Below, piece by piece: positions 63,147 through 64,000 of a stretch of DNA of 64,000 nt (positions are counted from its first letter, which is position 1; each line of letters begins with the position of its first letter). A model generated the notes under the pieces. It had not been told where the DNA came from, made no database searches, and saw only the letters and a program-made list of their open reading frames with translations. The DNA comes from Devosia marina (GTDB lineage Bacteria; Pseudomonadota; Alphaproteobacteria; Rhizobiales; Devosiaceae), in assembly GCF_009758415.1 (NCBI RefSeq), contig NZ_WQRF01000001.1, positions 558,001 to 622,000 of the forward strand. The letters run 5' to 3'. The translations under genes were made by a program, and so were the position numbers.

Positions 63147-63819
63147 CCATGCAGTCGATGACGGCCCAAAGATGCAGGCTGGCGCCAGCCACCACGAATA
63201 CGTGCCATAAGGCATTCTGGAATTTCAGCTTTTCCCACAAGTGGAAGATGATACCGGCCGAGTAGGTCACCCCGCCCGCCAGCAACAGCCACAATGTGGA
63301 GGAGGGCAGTGCCTGCCCAAGCGACTGGAACACCAGCACACCGCTCCAGCCGATCGCAAGATAAAGTAGAATTGCAACTCGCCCAAAACGTTCCGGCACA
63401 ATTAGCTTGAGCGCCACCCCCACTAGCGAAGCACCCCACACTAGGCTCATCATCACCACACCACTCGGTGTGTGCCCAAGGACAGCCAGGAACGGGGTAT
63501 ACGAGCCGGCAATGAACAGGAAGATCGCCGCTTGGTCCAGCCGGGCCAGAAAACTCTTGGCCGGCGAATTTGGCCAGAGGTTGAAGGCCAGCGATACGCC
63601 CAGCACCACCACAAGGGTCGCGACATAGACGACCAGGGCCGGGAAAGCCTCTGGGGCCGTCTGCAACAGCGCCAGGGTCAGTAGGATGGACCCTGCGGCC
63701 ACCGCAACCACAAGCCCGAGTATATGGACAATGGCATCCACGACAAGTTCGGCCCTGGAATAGGCCCGTCGTAGTCGCATGCCAATTCTGGCTTGAGTAT
63801 CGGCGGTTTTGGTCATCAT
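63130..63819 (-). CDS. Hemolysin III / TrhA (YqfA) family membrane protein
   Basis: This is a 229-residue PAQR-type protein with seven predicted transmembrane helices. It begins with RAYSRAELVVDAIVHILGLV. YTPFLAV lies in the middle, and the C-terminal part has YSAGIIFHLWEKLKFQNALW and HVFVVAGASLHLWAVIDC with metal-binding histidines. Homologues regulate membrane-lipid homeostasis. The start is one of two adjacent ATGs (63819 or 63816) after GGAGG; the long upstream frame is not similar to the family. Confidence 0.87.
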   Translation of the reverse strand: MMTKTADTQARIGMRLRRAYSRAELVVDAIVHILGLVVAVAAGSILLTLALLQTAPEAFPALVVYVATLVVVLGVSLAFNLWPNSPAKSFLARLDQAAIFLFIAGSYTPFLAVLGHTPSGVVMMSLVWGASLVGVALKLIVPERFGRVAILLYLAIGWSGVLVFQSLGQALPSSTLWLLLAGGVTYSAGIIFHLWEKLKFQNALWHVFVVAGASLHLWAVIDCMVIARL

Positions 63820-64000
63820 CCGTCCTCCTTGCCGGCATCGTGTGGCGCGGGTGTGACCAATCTCTTTCCGGTGCCGTTTACCTGAAGCAAATACGAGGGA
63901 AGACACAGATTCCTGGTGAACAATCCCTTGCCGGTGCCAAGGTGGCTTGACGGGTAACGCTGCCGTTACTTTAACCGCTGGCATGACCAGACGCTCGAAG
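63820..64000. other. Intergenic at right edge, possible start of next gene
   Basis: These 181 bases end the window. An ATG at 63984 on the + strand could begin a new gene (reads MTRRSK), but no ribosome binding site and too little sequence are seen to call it. Confidence 0.3.

Noticed and set aside
1-64000. CRISPR arrays, rRNA genes, restriction-modification or toxin-antitoxin loci
   Set aside because: No regularly spaced repeats, no rRNA sequence and no such gene pair could be supported anywhere in the window.

Overview
The window is a chromosomal segment of a GC-rich alphaproteobacterium of the Hyphomicrobiales, most like Devosia or a close relative. That placement is inferred from the protein sequences and from the linkage clpP-clpX / arginase / lon and hom / glpX / recJ; no 16S gene is present. 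The left half (about 1-36 kb) is a surface-polysaccharide region with traces of mobile DNA. The right half (about 36-64 kb) is mostly core genome.

Region 1 (1-22.4 kb) is an O-antigen type locus. It starts next to a truncated tyrosine integrase. The dTDP-rhamnose genes are split: rmlB-rmlD lie at the left end and rmlA-rmlC near the right end. Between them are a two-domain GT2 glycosyltransferase, an IS3-family remnant, two methyltransferases, an ABC O-antigen exporter (Wzm/Wzt) and a further GT2. There is also a tight six-gene operon: HAD-UbiA fusion, DprE1-like oxidase, DprE2-like SDR, NAD-dependent epimerase, FAD oxidoreductase and GtrA. Two large polytopic GT-C-like membrane proteins converge on it. 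A polyprenyl-phosphate glycosylphosphotransferase closes the locus. The six-gene operon resembles the mycobacterial decaprenylphosphoryl-arabinose pathway (Rv3806c, DprE1, DprE2, Rv3789), so the locus plausibly makes and transfers a polyprenyl-linked arabinofuranose. This is the most interesting system in the window.

Region 2 (22.4-27.4 kb) is a decayed mobilizable element. It holds a MobA/MobL-type relaxase, a divergent unknown gene, an inverted repeat between them that could be an oriT or operator, and about 1.7 kb of nearly gene-free DNA with tRNA-like repeats. It ends at an intact tRNA-Pro(GGG).

Region 3 (27.5-36.4 kb) has a phosphotransferase, a frameshifted pseudogene and a second polysaccharide system. 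One strand carries a Wza-like export lipoprotein, a GT4 and a WcaJ-like phosphoglycosyltransferase. The divergent strand carries a Wzc-like co-polymerase without a recognisable Walker A, and a polysaccharide deacetylase.

Region 4 (36.4-64 kb) is housekeeping. It contains heme A synthase, rplM-rpsI, a VOC protein, an SdpI-like membrane protein, a cytochrome P450, clpP, clpX, arginase and lon. Next come an SDR/FAD-oxidase fusion with a UGT-like glycosyltransferase, an aminotransferase, a siderophore-type binding protein and a homoserine dehydrogenase with an extra N-terminal domain. The remainder is glpX, recJ, cfa, two tRNA-Glu genes, an M15-like lipoprotein, a glyoxalase, a double cold-shock protein, a DUF192 lipoprotein and a hemolysin-III-type membrane protein. 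Putative RpoH-type promoters precede lon and clpP.
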